In this document: one piece after another, positions 17,290 through 26,781 of the stretch
Position numbering within the stretch: the first letter of the stretch is position 1
How the letters are laid out: the number at the start of each line of letters is the position of its first letter
The notes under the pieces: generated by a model
Databases searched by the model: none
Told to the model about the DNA's origin: nothing
The model's input: only the letters and a program-made list of their open reading frames with translations
Position numbers and translations under genes: made by a program
NCBI RefSeq assembly: GCF_049275935.1
Contig: NZ_CP184830.1
Location: 5,456,001-5,520,000 of the forward strand
From: Endozoicomonas_A sp049275935
Lineage (GTDB): Bacteria; Pseudomonadota; Gammaproteobacteria; Pseudomonadales; Endozoicomonadaceae
Direction: 5' to 3'
DNA length: 64,000 bases

Positions 17290-19521
17290 ATGACAACAGA
17301 TACAACCAGAATTATTTACACTATTACTGACGAAGCTCCCGCCTTAGCCACCTATTCACTGCTCCCTATTCTCAAGGCTTTTACCCGAGCCGCAGACGTA
17401 GCCGTTGAAACCAAGGATATTTCACTGGCTGGTCGAATCATAGCTAATTTCCCTGAGAAGTTGAGTGCAGCACAAAAGCAAAGTGATGCTCTGTCTGAGT
17501 TGGGTATGCTAGCTAAGACGCCTCAGGCAAACATCATCAAGTTGCCTAACATCAGTGCTTCTATCCCGCAACTGACAGATGCGATCAAAGAGCTACAAGA
17601 ACACGGTTATGACATTCCTGATTTTCCTGTAGAACCCGGGAATCCTGAAGAAGAAGTCATCAAGGCTCGTTATGCCAAAGTGCTTGGTAGTGCGGTAAAC
17701 CCGGTTCTTCGAGAGGGTAACTCTGATCGCCGTGTTGCGGCTCCCGTAAAAGAGTTTGCGAAGAAGCATCCTCACTCTATGGGTGTCTGGACTGCAGATT
17801 CCAAATCTCACGTTGCTCATATGCACAGCGGTGACTTCTACTCCAGTGAGCAGTCAGCAGTCATGCCCGAGGCTACGGATGTAAGAATCGAGTTTGTTGG
17901 CAGCGATGGATCTGTTTCGGTGCTAAAACCGAGTACGAGCTTGTTGGCCGGTGAAGTTATTGATAGCGCTGTCATGAATGTGAAAGCTTTGAGGGCATTC
18001 TACGAAGCTTCTGCTCAGGAAGCTAAAGAGCAGAATGTTCTGCTCTCCCTGCACCTGAAAGCAACAATGATGAAGGTTTCTGACCCGATCATGTTTGGTC
18101 ATGCTGTCACAGTCTTCTTTGAAGACGTGTTTGAGAAACACGCTTCTCTATTTTCAGATCTGGGCGTCGATCCGGACAATGGTCTGGGTGACGTTTATGC
18201 TAAGATTGCCAAACTGCCTGCTGAGCAGAAGGATGAAGTAAAGGCGGATATTCAGGCCGTATACAAGACTCGCCCTGAGCTGGCGATGGTGGACTCCGAT
18301 AAGGGTATTACCAACCTGCATGTACCGAACGATGTCATTATCGATGCATCTATGCCTGCCGCTTTGCGTTCCTCGGGCCAAATGTGGGGGCCTGACGGAA
18401 AGCTGCATGACACCAAAGCCATGATTCCTGATCGTTGCTATGCAGCTGTTTATCAGGAAGTCATCGATTTTTGTAAGGAGAACGGTGCATTCGATGTCAC
18501 TACTATGGGTAATGTTTCCAACGTAGGCCTGATGGCTCAGAAAGCTGAAGAGTATGGTTCTCATGACAAAACCTTCAAGGCTCCTGCAAACGGCATTATC
18601 CGTGTTGTAGAAGAGTCTGGCAGTACTGTGTTTGAGCACAATGTTGAAGAGGGTGACATCTGGAGAATGTGTCAGACCAAGGACGCGCCAATTCGCGATT
18701 GGGTCAAGCTGGCCGTTAACCGTGCCCGGGCAACAGGGGCTCTGACTCTTTTCTGGCTGGACGAAAATCGTGCCCACGATGCCAACCTGATTGCCAAGGT
18801 CAACGAATACCTGAAGTTCCACAATACCGAGGGTCTGGATATCCGTATTCTTTCTCCGGTGGACGCTTGCCGTCTGAGTATGGAAACGATTCGGGCAGGT
18901 AAAGATGCCATTTCCGTGACCGGAAACGTTCTGCGTGATTACCTGACTGACCTGTTCCCGATTCTGGAGCTGGGTACCAGTGCTAAAATGCTCTCTATTG
19001 TCCCTCTGCTGGCTGGCGGAGGTCTGTTCGAAACTGGTGCTGGTGGTTCAGCTCCCAAGCACGTTCAACAGTTTGTTAAAGAGAATCATTTACGTTGGGA
19101 TTCTCTGGGTGAATTTCTGGCTATCGCTGTATCGCTTGAAGATATTGCCGTTAAGACTGGGAATGCCAGGGCCCAGATTCTGGCTGACACATTGAACGCT
19201 GCTATTGGCCAATATCTGGATGCTAACAAGTCTCCTTCCCGAAGGGTGAAAGAGCTGGACAACCGTGGTAGTCATTTCTATCTGGCTCAGTTCTGGGCAG
19301 AAGCTCTGGCGGCTCAGCAAGTAGACCAGGAACTCAGCAGCAAGTTTTCCGGTCTGGCAAAGGAGCTGGTCGAGAAAGAAGGTCAGATTGTCTCGGAACT
19401 GGCAGATTGTCAGGGGGGGGCTGTTGATCTGGGTGGCTATTATGAGCCCACTCCAGCTAAAGCCACTGAAGCTATGCGTCCAAGCACTACCTTTAATGCG
19501 GCAATTGATGGCATGATTTAA
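17290..19521 (+). CDS. icd: Isocitrate dehydrogenase [NADP], monomeric type
   Basis: 743 residues, the length of the monomeric (type II) NADP enzyme that is unrelated in sequence to the dimeric E. coli Icd. It oxidises isocitrate to 2-oxoglutarate and so competes directly with aceA for isocitrate. Typical stretches are ITDEAPALATYSLLPI at the N-terminus, KPSTSLLAGEVIDSAVM, LHLKATMMKVSDPIMFGH and the C-terminal DNRGSHFYLAQFWAEALA. The start at 17290 is preserved by GGAG seven bases upstream; a frame-compatible ATG at 17272 adds six residues and lacks a good site. Confidence 0.96.
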   Translation: MTTDTTRIIYTITDEAPALATYSLLPILKAFTRAADVAVETKDISLAGRIIANFPEKLSAAQKQSDALSELGMLAKTPQANIIKLPNISASIPQLTDAIKELQEHGYDIPDFPVEPGNPEEEVIKARYAKVLGSAVNPVLREGNSDRRVAAPVKEFAKKHPHSMGVWTADSKSHVAHMHSGDFYSSEQSAVMPEATDVRIEFVGSDGSVSVLKPSTSLLAGEVIDSAVMNVKALRAFYEASAQEAKEQNVLLSLHLKATMMKVSDPIMFGHAVTVFFEDVFEKHASLFSDLGVDPDNGLGDVYAKIAKLPAEQKDEVKADIQAVYKTRPELAMVDSDKGITNLHVPNDVIIDASMPAALRSSGQMWGPDGKLHDTKAMIPDRCYAAVYQEVIDFCKENGAFDVTTMGNVSNVGLMAQKAEEYGSHDKTFKAPANGIIRVVEESGSTVFEHNVEEGDIWRMCQTKDAPIRDWVKLAVNRARATGALTLFWLDENRAHDANLIAKVNEYLKFHNTEGLDIRILSPVDACRLSMETIRAGKDAISVTGNVLRDYLTDLFPILELGTSAKMLSIVPLLAGGGLFETGAGGSAPKHVQQFVKENHLRWDSLGEFLAIAVSLEDIAVKTGNARAQILADTLNAAIGQYLDANKSPSRRVKELDNRGSHFYLAQFWAEALAAQQVDQELSSKFSGLAKELVEKEGQIVSELADCQGGAVDLGGYYEPTPAKATEAMRPSTTFNAAIDGMI

Positions 19522-19827
19522 TTTCCGGGCATTTTTACCCATCAAGAATGGCTGCAGGCTTGTTCTGTGGTCATTTTCTTGCTTGTCAGATCAAATGATT
19601 ATTTTTCTGATTCTTTTGCTATTTTATTTCGGTTGTCAGTCGATGGTATCCATGAAATTAATAGCTTTTGAAGTGACGAGTGATGTAAATTGTTTTTCTT
19701 TGCTCTCAGCGTGTTTAGAATGGTATTCAGGGTGTAGTGCTTTTGACGTTTTTCGTCATCGACACCTGGTTACAGGCAGTCCAGAGCCTGGTTAATTCAG
19801 CTGTAAATTCACCTGGAAGCGAGTGCA
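19522..19827. other. Intergenic region icd-clpS
   Basis: 306 bases with no gene that I can support. The strand is T-rich. A small hairpin TGACG/CGTCA lies at 19744-19758. The clpS promoter should be here, but I cannot place it precisely. Confidence 0.5.
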
Positions 19828-20211
19828 ATGCAGCAGATAGCAGTTCATCAATACATGAGTAACTTTGAGTGGCTTCGTCTAAGCTTAGAGAATGAAGGGA
19901 TAGAGCAGGAAGGCGATCATGATATCGCTCTGGCACCAGCTAAAGCCAGAGTCAAACCGCCCGCTATGTATCAGGTTCTGCTCTTGAATGATGATTTTAC
20001 ACCGATGGATTTTGTGGTTGAGGTCCTGGAGAAGTTTTTCAGCATGAGTAGTGAACAGGCAACACAAATCATGCTGATGGTTCATACGCAAGGCAAGGCT
20101 GTATGTGGATTGTTCAGCAAAGATGTTGCTGAAACCAAAGCCCAGCAAGTCAACGAGTACTCCAGAGAATTCCAGCATCCCCTGTTGTGCAAAACAATTA
20201 AGGCCGATTAG
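19828..20211 (+). CDS. clpS: ATP-dependent Clp protease adaptor ClpS
   Basis: 127 residues, slightly longer than usual because of an N-terminal extension of about 20. ClpS recognises N-terminal Leu, Phe, Tyr and Trp and hands the substrate to ClpAP. The folded core is clear: MYQVLLLNDDFTPMDFVVEVLEKFF (N-degron pocket) and MLMVHTQGKAVCGLFSKDVAETK. GGAAGCGAG precedes the ATG at 19828; the internal ATG at 19855 lacks a site. clpA starts 20 bases downstream, so the two are co-transcribed as in most proteobacteria. Confidence 0.94.
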   Translation: MQQIAVHQYMSNFEWLRLSLENEGIEQEGDHDIALAPAKARVKPPAMYQVLLLNDDFTPMDFVVEVLEKFFSMSSEQATQIMLMVHTQGKAVCGLFSKDVAETKAQQVNEYSREFQHPLLCKTIKAD

Positions 20212-20231
20212 TGTTCTCAGGGTAATATCAT

Positions 20232-22532
20232 ATGCTCAATAAAGACCTCGAACTGACTCTTAACAGTGCTTTCCGTGATGTAAGAAGCAAGCGACATGAA
20301 TTCATGACCGTGGAACATCTGCTTCTGGCACTGCTTGATAATGAATCCGCTTCCCGAGTACTTCTAGCTTGTGGTGTAGAAACCGAAAAGCTGCGCAGGG
20401 AACTGATTGATTTTGTTGATTCAACAACCCCTTTAATACCTGCCAACGATACCGAGCGAGAGACCCAACCCACTCTCGGGTTTCAGAGAGTTCTGCAACG
20501 CGCTGTATTTCATGTGCAAAGCTCAGGAAAAAAAGAAGTCACCGGTGCTAATGTTCTGGTTGCAATCTTCAGTGAGCAAGAAAGTCAGGCCGTTTATTTT
20601 CTGAAGCAGCAGGACGTTGCCCGCATAGATGTCGTCAACTATATCGCTCACGGAATTTCCAAAATGCCGGGCAATGAGTTGGAAGAGTTGGGTGGAGAGC
20701 TTATGGAGGAAAGCACTGACTCTGAGGCAGCCGGTCAAGACCCCCTTAAAAATTATGCCACTAACCTGAACGAACAGGCCCGTATAGGTAAGATTGATCC
20801 ACTGGTAGGTCGGGCAGAAGAGGTTGAGCGGGTATCCCAGATATTGACGCGACGTCGTAAGAATAATCCTCTGCTGGTGGGTGAGGCCGGTGTTGGGAAA
20901 ACAGCCGTTGCTGAAGGTCTGGCAAAAAGAATAGTGGACGGAGAAGTACCTGAAGTACTCTCCAAAGCGGTTGTGTATTCTCTGGATCTTGGTTCGTTGC
21001 TGGCTGGAACCAAATACCGTGGTGATTTTGAGAAGCGATTCAAAAAGTTGCTCAGCGAACTTAAAAAGCTCGATAACGCCATTCTCTTCATTGATGAGAT
21101 TCACACTATTATTGGTGCCGGTGCTGCATCCGGTGGTGTTATGGATGCTTCTAATCTTTTAAAGCCACTGCTGACTTCTGGCGATCTTCGTTGCATAGGT
21201 TCAACGACCTTTCAAGAGTTTCGTGGTATTTTCGAAAAAGATCGTGCCCTGGCTCGTCGTTTCCAGAAAGTGGATATCAGTGAACCGAGTGTTGACGATA
21301 CCATTGATATTCTTCGTGGTCTCAAGAGTCGCTTTGAAGAGCATCACACCATTGAATATAAGGATGATGCCCTGAAAGCTGCAGCAGAGTTAGCTAATCG
21401 CTATATCAACGATCGTCATATGCCTGACAAAGCGATTGACGTTATTGATGAGGCTGGTGCTTATCAGCGTCTTTTACCAGAGAATGAGCGCAAGAAGATC
21501 ATTGAGGTGGGCGACGTTGAAAGTATTGTCGCCAAGATTGCCCGGATTCCACCTAAGTCTGTTTCTTCTTCTGATAAAGAGTTACTTTCCAAGCTTGAGA
21601 GGAATCTCAAAATGGTGGTCTTCGGCCAGGACGAAGCCATTGTTTCTCTTTCAACTGCGATTAAATTGTCGCGTGCTGGTTTGAAGGCGCCTGACAAGCC
21701 GGTGGGTGCTTTCCTGTTCTCTGGGCCAACAGGTGTCGGCAAAACGGAAGTTTGTCGTCAGTTAGCCAAGTCCATGGGGGTTGAGCTGGTCCGTTTTGAC
21801 ATGTCCGAGTACATGGAAGCTCATACAGTTTCCAGGCTGATAGGTGCACCTCCTGGCTATGTCGGTTATGACCAGGGAGGACTTTTGACAGAAGCGATCA
21901 ACAAGACACCCCATTGTGTCTTGTTGCTGGACGAAATTGAGAAAGGGCATCCGGATGTATTTAACCTGCTTTTGCAGGTGATGGATCACGGCACTCTGAC
22001 AGACAACAATGGTCGTAAAGCTGACTTTAGAAATGTTATTCTGATCATGACGACCAATGCTGGTGCTGAAAGCATGACGCGTACTTCTATTGGTTTCACT
22101 GAGCAGGATCATACGACAGACGGTATGGAAGCCATTAAGAAAACCTTTACACCGGAATTCAGGAACCGTCTTGACTCCATCATTCCCTTTGACTCATTGA
22201 CCGAGGATACTATCAAGCATGTTGTCGATAAGTTCCTTACAGAGCTTCAGGCGCAGCTGGATGAGAGAATGGTTCAGATTGACGTTGATGATAAGGCACG
22301 AGAGTGGCTGGCAGAGAAAGGTTATGATCGGATGATGGGGGCTCGTCCTATGGGGCGTGTTATTCAGGAGCATCTCAAGAAGCCCCTGGCGGAACAGATC
22401 CTTTTTGGCAAGCTGTCTGAGAGTGGTGGCTTTGTCCGCGTGACGGTCAAGAAAGGAGGGCTGTTCCTGAAATTCGAACCTGCCAAAAGCCTGACTTCGG
22501 ATCTTGAAGTTGTGGATGGTGAGCAGGGCTGA
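20232..22532 (+). CDS. clpA: ATP-dependent Clp protease ATP-binding subunit ClpA
   Basis: 766 residues. It is an AAA+ unfoldase that threads substrates into ClpP. The N-domain (Clp_N repeats, residues 1-150) is followed by AAA module 1 with Walker A GEAGVGKTAVAEGLA near 217 and Walker B ILFIDEIH, and module 2 with GPTGVGKTEVCRQLA near 498 and VLLLDEIEK. The ClpP-binding loop appears as SIGF in place of the commoner IGL. ClpS lies immediately upstream. No ClpP gene is in this window. Confidence 0.96.
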   Translation: MLNKDLELTLNSAFRDVRSKRHEFMTVEHLLLALLDNESASRVLLACGVETEKLRRELIDFVDSTTPLIPANDTERETQPTLGFQRVLQRAVFHVQSSGKKEVTGANVLVAIFSEQESQAVYFLKQQDVARIDVVNYIAHGISKMPGNELEELGGELMEESTDSEAAGQDPLKNYATNLNEQARIGKIDPLVGRAEEVERVSQILTRRRKNNPLLVGEAGVGKTAVAEGLAKRIVDGEVPEVLSKAVVYSLDLGSLLAGTKYRGDFEKRFKKLLSELKKLDNAILFIDEIHTIIGAGAASGGVMDASNLLKPLLTSGDLRCIGSTTFQEFRGIFEKDRALARRFQKVDISEPSVDDTIDILRGLKSRFEEHHTIEYKDDALKAAAELANRYINDRHMPDKAIDVIDEAGAYQRLLPENERKKIIEVGDVESIVAKIARIPPKSVSSSDKELLSKLERNLKMVVFGQDEAIVSLSTAIKLSRAGLKAPDKPVGAFLFSGPTGVGKTEVCRQLAKSMGVELVRFDMSEYMEAHTVSRLIGAPPGYVGYDQGGLLTEAINKTPHCVLLLDEIEKGHPDVFNLLLQVMDHGTLTDNNGRKADFRNVILIMTTNAGAESMTRTSIGFTEQDHTTDGMEAIKKTFTPEFRNRLDSIIPFDSLTEDTIKHVVDKFLTELQAQLDERMVQIDVDDKAREWLAEKGYDRMMGARPMGRVIQEHLKKPLAEQILFGKLSESGGFVRVTVKKGGLFLKFEPAKSLTSDLEVVDGEQG

Positions 22533-22549
22533 AAAAAAGCCAGGAGAGG

Positions 22550-22572
22550 GACAGGGGCAAGAGGCCCCTGTC
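22550..22572. terminator. Hairpin between clpA and infA
   Basis: Nine-base-pair stem GACAGGGGC/GCCCCTGTC with loop AAGAG. It overlaps the infA stop codon and separates two convergent genes; a T-tract follows it on the minus strand after about a dozen bases. Confidence 0.65.
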
Positions 22573-22789
22573 AGCGGGAACGGTATGTGATACGGCCTTT
22601 GGTCAGGTCATAAGGAGTCAGTTCAACTTTGACTTTATCACCTGTCAGAATGCGGATGTAGTTTTTACGCATTTTGCCTGAAATATGTGCGGTCACAACG
22701 TGACCGTTCTCCAGTTCTACACGGAACATAGTATTAGGCAGGGTGTCAATGACAGTGCCTTCCATTTCAAGACTTTCTTCTTTCGCCAT
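22571..22789 (-). CDS. infA: Translation initiation factor IF-1
   Basis: 72 residues, exactly the expected size, an OB-fold protein that occupies the ribosomal A site during initiation. The sequence MAKEESLEMEGTVIDTLPNT through GRITYRSR is nearly canonical. It lies between clpA and the bpt-aat pair, as in many gammaproteobacteria. The 240 bases upstream of it (22790-23029) contain no other gene and should hold its promoter. Confidence 0.97.
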   Translation of the reverse strand: MAKEESLEMEGTVIDTLPNTMFRVELENGHVVTAHISGKMRKNYIRILTGDKVKVELTPYDLTKGRITYRSR

Positions 22790-23029
22790 ATAAAGTTTGA
22801 CCTCAGGAATAGAGCGTTAGCTGAATAAATCTGGCAGGCATTCTGCCTGAAAACCAGCTTTAAAGCAAAGTGAACCGGCCTTTATCCATATAAAAACATT
22901 CTCTGTCATCACTTTCGATCCCCATCAAATCCTGATTGACCAGATAATACGGTGAATTAACTGGGAGTTAATGTCGCTGTAGCTGATTAACCCTGTCTGA
23001 ATAATCAGTTACAGTATATATCAGGACGA

Positions 23030-23740
23030 CTACCTCAAAGTAACCCAGCGGTTGTTAACATAGACTTCCAGAGGACGGTATTGAATTTTGTAACTCATTT
23101 TTTTGCAGTCCTTGATCCAATAGCCCAGGTGAAGGTGCTTGAGCCCCAGTTTTTTGGCTTCCTCTATCTGCCAGAGAATGCAGTAACTGCCCAGACTTCT
23201 GGTTTTGCTGACTTCAGGGTCATAAAAGGTATAAATTGCAGAGAGTCCATTTGACAGCTCGTCGGTGACTGCAACAGCCACGAGTTTTTCGTCCAGCCAG
23301 AATTTGTAGTAGCAACAGAATTCAGGGCAACCTACCAAAAAGGATTGGAATTGCTCCATTGAGGGAGGGTACATATCGCCATCGCGATGCTGTATGGAGA
23401 TGTATTTTTTGTAAAGCTGATAGGTTTCTTCATCGTATTCAGCTTCGGATCGGGTGACCAGGATATCCCGATTTTTTTTTAATAGCTTTCTGTGCTTGCG
23501 TCTGGGTTCGAAACTCTTGGCAACCACTCTGGCCGGAATGCAAGCGTTGCAGCCCTGACAGTGAGGTCTGTATACGTGTCGACCGCTTCTTCGAAATCCA
23601 ATGTCGGCCAAATGCCGATAAAGAGCTGGATCCAAGTCTTTGTCGGGATCCATAAATAATGTTATAGCCTGCTTATCCTCCAGGTAGCTGCAGTTGTGTG
23701 GCTGGGTTGCGTAAAATTTAAGATCTTTAAGTGCGCTCAT
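23030..23740 (-). CDS. bpt: Aspartate/glutamate leucyltransferase Bpt
   Basis: 236 residues. It transfers leucine from Leu-tRNA to proteins with N-terminal Asp or Glu, turning them into ClpS substrates. The N-terminal cysteine motif HNCSYLEDKQA and the cysteine-rich CQGCNACIPARV are conserved, as is the acyltransferase part HLGYWIKDCKKMSYK. I chose the ATG at 23740 (MSALKDLKFYATQPHNC), which fits the family; an in-frame GTG at 23782 would overlap aat. Older annotations call this family arginyltransferase (ate). It follows aat by about 25 bases, so the two are probably one operon. Confidence 0.93.
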   Translation of the reverse strand: MSALKDLKFYATQPHNCSYLEDKQAITLFMDPDKDLDPALYRHLADIGFRRSGRHVYRPHCQGCNACIPARVVAKSFEPRRKHRKLLKKNRDILVTRSEAEYDEETYQLYKKYISIQHRDGDMYPPSMEQFQSFLVGCPEFCCYYKFWLDEKLVAVAVTDELSNGLSAIYTFYDPEVSKTRSLGSYCILWQIEEAKKLGLKHLHLGYWIKDCKKMSYKIQYRPLEVYVNNRWVTLR

Positions 23741-23765
23741 CAGCTTCGGCCGTCCATTGCCCTGT

Positions 23766-24455
23766 CTAATTCCAGTGTGCACTGGTTGCAGGCGTTCGGC
23801 AACCGTCTTTCAATGCCTTGAGAAATGCATCCCGGCTTATCATTCTCGCGCCCAGTGACTCCAGGTGGGGGCTGTGTATCTGGCAATCGATCAGATGGAA
23901 GTTTCTATTCAGCAACTCTTTGCACAACATAATCATTGCAAGTTTTGAAGTATTGGTTTCGAAACTGAACATGGATTCTCCAAAGAATACTTTGTCAATC
24001 GTGACGCCATAAAGCCCGCCCACCAGCTTATCGCCTGACCAGACTTCCACCGAATGAGCCAGACCCTCTTTAAAAAGGGCAGTATAGGCTTCTTTCATTT
24101 CTTTGATGATCCATGTGCCATCCTGATTTTTCCGGGGCGACGAGCAGGCAGTCATGACTTCACTGAAGGCTTCATCAAAACTCACTCTATAAGAGTGCTT
24201 TTTTAGAAAACGCTTCATGGAGCGGCTTATGTGCAGATACTCTGGATAAAGCACCATTCTTGGGTTAGGAGACCACCAGAGAATGGGTTCGCCTTCGTTG
24301 AACCAGGGGAAGATGCCCCTCTTGTATGCGTCAGTCAGTGTTTCAGGGGCAAGGTTGCCACCCATAGCCAATAGGCCATCAGGGTAATCCAGAGCCTCAT
24401 GAGCAGCAGGAAATTGAGGTCTATCGGGATCTAGTAAAGGAATGGTTTTGCGCAT
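23766..24455 (-). CDS. aat: Leucyl/phenylalanyl-tRNA--protein transferase
   Basis: 229 residues. It adds Leu or Phe to proteins with N-terminal Lys or Arg, creating primary N-degrons for ClpS. The family pattern is clear: FPAAHEALDYPDGLLAMGG, RGIFPWFNEGEPILWWSPNPR and the catalytic region VGGLYGVTIDKVFFGESMFS. It is followed directly by bpt. Together with clpS and clpA nearby, the window carries the bacterial N-degron pathway apart from ClpP. Confidence 0.95.
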   Translation of the reverse strand: MRKTIPLLDPDRPQFPAAHEALDYPDGLLAMGGNLAPETLTDAYKRGIFPWFNEGEPILWWSPNPRMVLYPEYLHISRSMKRFLKKHSYRVSFDEAFSEVMTACSSPRKNQDGTWIIKEMKEAYTALFKEGLAHSVEVWSGDKLVGGLYGVTIDKVFFGESMFSFETNTSKLAMIMLCKELLNRNFHLIDCQIHSPHLESLGARMISRDAFLKALKDGCRTPATSAHWN

Positions 24456-24614
24456 TATCTGGGCAGCCGGGTTAAAAAATAGATCAGGTTTTCGGTTTTA
24501 CTGTTAGTGAATACGGCAATCTCGGTTTTTGATTAGTGTATTCACTAATGGGCGTTCGTTCTCGCAGGGGCTATTTTCATAGACTCTTTGCCCCCCCATC
24601 AACAGGAGATAGCT

Positions 24615-25277
24615 GTGACCCAGCTTGTTGAATTATCCCCTCAACCTATTTGGCGACACTTTCAGGCACTTTGCAAGATTCCCCGCCCCTCCAGGCATGA
24701 AGATGCTGTGCGTGCCTACGTAAAGGAGTTTGGCGAGAATCTTGGTCTGGATACCCTGATAGACGAAGTCGGCAACGTGATCATTCGCAAGCCAGCTACT
24801 CCGGGTATGGAAAACCGCCGTGGCGTTGTTCTCCAGAGTCACCTGGACATGGTGCCTCAAAAAAACGCAGATACAGAACATGATTTTACTAAAGATCCTA
24901 TCAGGGCGTACGTTGATGGCGATTGGGTTACTGCGGAAGGAACCACTCTGGGAGCCGATAATGGTATTGGTGTTGCAGCGGCTATGGCGGTGCTTGAGTC
25001 GACGGATATTCCCCATGGTCCTGTTGAAGCTCTGTTTACCATTGATGAAGAGAGTGGGATGACCGGAGCTCACGGTCTTAAGCCTGGTTTGCTGAAGGGT
25101 GAGATCATGCTGAACATGGACTCTGAAGATGAAGGAGAGCTCTATGTTGGCTGTGCTGGTGGTGTCGATGTTTGTGTTCGGTTCCCCCATTCACCGGATG
25201 AAAAGGTCCATATTCCGGCGGTTGGAAATTTCTGGAACTACCTGATTAAAACACTGGAGGCCATACCAGAAGCCTGA
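24615..25277 (+). pseudogene. pepD: Internally deleted aminoacyl-histidine dipeptidase (PepD)
   Basis: 220 residues where PepD has about 485. The first ~190 residues follow PepD closely (SPQPIWRHFQALCKIPRPS, QSHLDMVPQKN, GADNGIGVAAAMAVL, IDEESGMTGAHGL, NMDSEDEGELYVGCAGG). The sequence then jumps to the extreme C-terminus (PHSPDEKVHIPAVGNFWNYL), with the frame kept. The junction is near 25182-25186. About 260 residues are missing: the lid/dimerisation domain and most of the second catalytic half. The five metal-ligand motifs (HLD, AD-N-G, EES, DSE, PHSPDE) all survive. The GTG at 24615 has AGGAG seven bases upstream; an ATG at 24588 has none. It could be a pseudogene, a minimised enzyme or an assembly collapse. 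Confidence 0.85.
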
Positions 25278-25533
25278 TTGACCAATAATGCTGTCAGAAT
25301 GAGCAAATAAACTGGCAGCATTGCAAAAAATTGTGTAAATTGCGCTTTCCTAGGGGAAGTAAGTGTAATAAACTTGCCTCCGTCTAAAGTCAGTCTGCTT
25401 TTGCCAGCCATTGAATGAAGAACAATTGATCTCATTATCAAATATCCCCCATACATGTGTGGATGCCCTGCGCTGGCAAGGGCAGCTTCCTGTTGTCATC
25501 ACTTCAAACTCTTTTCGGAGGTAGGTAATTAAT

Positions 25534-25935
25534 ATGGGTACCCTGAGCGCGGGAGGCCGTTTCTTTAAAAATGAAGAACTGGACGTTATTGAGCAACAGC
25601 GCCTGCAAGCTCTCCTTGATATCACTGATCAGCACGATAAAGAAGTGACTCAGCTGAAGTCACGGCTTGATGCGGCTGAGCAGAAGGCTGAAAAGCTGAA
25701 CAAGCAGGTCAAGAGCGCTGATAACGAGCTGAAAACGCTGCGAGCCAGCAATCCTGATCGTATGAAGAAACAGATCAAACGTCTGCAGGAGCAGAACCGG
25801 ACTCTGACGACAGAGAACGGGACACTGAAAACCAAGCAGAAGCAGCTCACTCAGCAGCTCAATGCCAGTAAGCAGGAGCTGGAGCAACTTCAGGCTGAAA
25901 AGGTTGATCAGGAAGAAAGCGAAGAGAGCTTGTAA
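25534..25935 (+). CDS. Coiled-coil protein of unknown function, 133 aa
   Basis: A strong CGGAGGT ribosome-binding site precedes the ATG. After a short N-terminal segment (residues 1-25) nearly all of the protein is a charged, Lys/Glu/Gln/Leu-rich heptad pattern typical of a continuous coiled coil to about residue 120, ending in an acidic tail. No signal peptide or membrane segment is seen. It is not recognisable as a named family; low-complexity coiled coils can resemble many structural proteins by composition. It stands alone, with 256 bases of non-coding sequence upstream. Confidence 0.75.
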   Translation: MGTLSAGGRFFKNEELDVIEQQRLQALLDITDQHDKEVTQLKSRLDAAEQKAEKLNKQVKSADNELKTLRASNPDRMKKQIKRLQEQNRTLTTENGTLKTKQKQLTQQLNASKQELEQLQAEKVDQEESEESL

Positions 25936-26206
25936 AAGGCTCTTGTAGTGTGCAGCAGGCTGTGCAGCGTATGGATATGAGGCTCAAGCCATCAGGCAGT
26001 TATGTCTTGAAAAGATATATACTGTATAGCCCTTGCTGATTAGCACGTTTATTCATCCAGTTGCCATTTCCTGGTAAAGGAGGTTCGATCAAAGCCCAAA
26101 ATTCATTTATCCTTTCGTGGGGTCTGTATAAACTCTGTCTGTACCATCAGAGTGCTTTCTTGCCGTGCCTGTCAGGTAGGGTAATAAGCCACCAGGAGGA
26201 TAATAT

Positions 26207-26503
26207 ATGAGTAACTGGTCGTTGTGTCAGTATGAAGGCGTTGATCACCTTGAGAAGTCCTATACCTTCAAAAAGTATTCGAAGTCTCTATGTTTTCTTA
26301 ATGCGGTGGCGGGACTGGCGGAGTCCTACGTACATCACCCAAGAATGATTATTGAATGGGGCAAGGTAACGGTTGCCTGGGGGACTCATGAGTCTGAACA
26401 AGGGTCAGGAGTCATGGCCAGAGATCGTCATCTCACTCAGGAAACGGATCGATTGTTCGAGCTATTGCAGGTCAAACAGGTGTCGGACGATATCCAGCTA
26501 TGA
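26207..26503 (+). CDS. phhB: 4a-hydroxytetrahydrobiopterin dehydratase (pterin carbinolamine dehydratase)
   Basis: 98 residues. The enzyme regenerates dihydropterin after aromatic amino acid hydroxylation. The family core is visible: FLNAVAGLAESYVHHPRMIIEWGKVTVAWGTHE, with the catalytic HHP and the second conserved His, followed by LTQETDRLFE. The N-terminal half is less typical. AGGAGG lies ahead of the ATG. No phenylalanine hydroxylase is present in the window, so the partner is unknown and the protein may act in another pterin pathway. Confidence 0.85.
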   Translation: MSNWSLCQYEGVDHLEKSYTFKKYSKSLCFLNAVAGLAESYVHHPRMIIEWGKVTVAWGTHESEQGSGVMARDRHLTQETDRLFELLQVKQVSDDIQL

Positions 26504-26781
26504 TTATCTCTGCGTTGGCTGATTGAACCAGAACATGGGTGTGTTTTATAACCGTCAGAGAAAATTTTTATCTAAGGCATACCTGGTAGCGATCAAGCAA
26601 GAATAAAAACTTGCCAGGGTGGTGATCGAATTTGCAACAGAATGTTGGTCTGCTTCAATACAATCAAACAACAACGAAGCCGTCAGTTGTCATGAAACAC
26701 CCTCAGGGTTAATGTAGGGCTACAGAGTAGTTATTTGATGACTATCAGCCATGAAAGTCCTTGAGGGTATTCTAAAAAACA

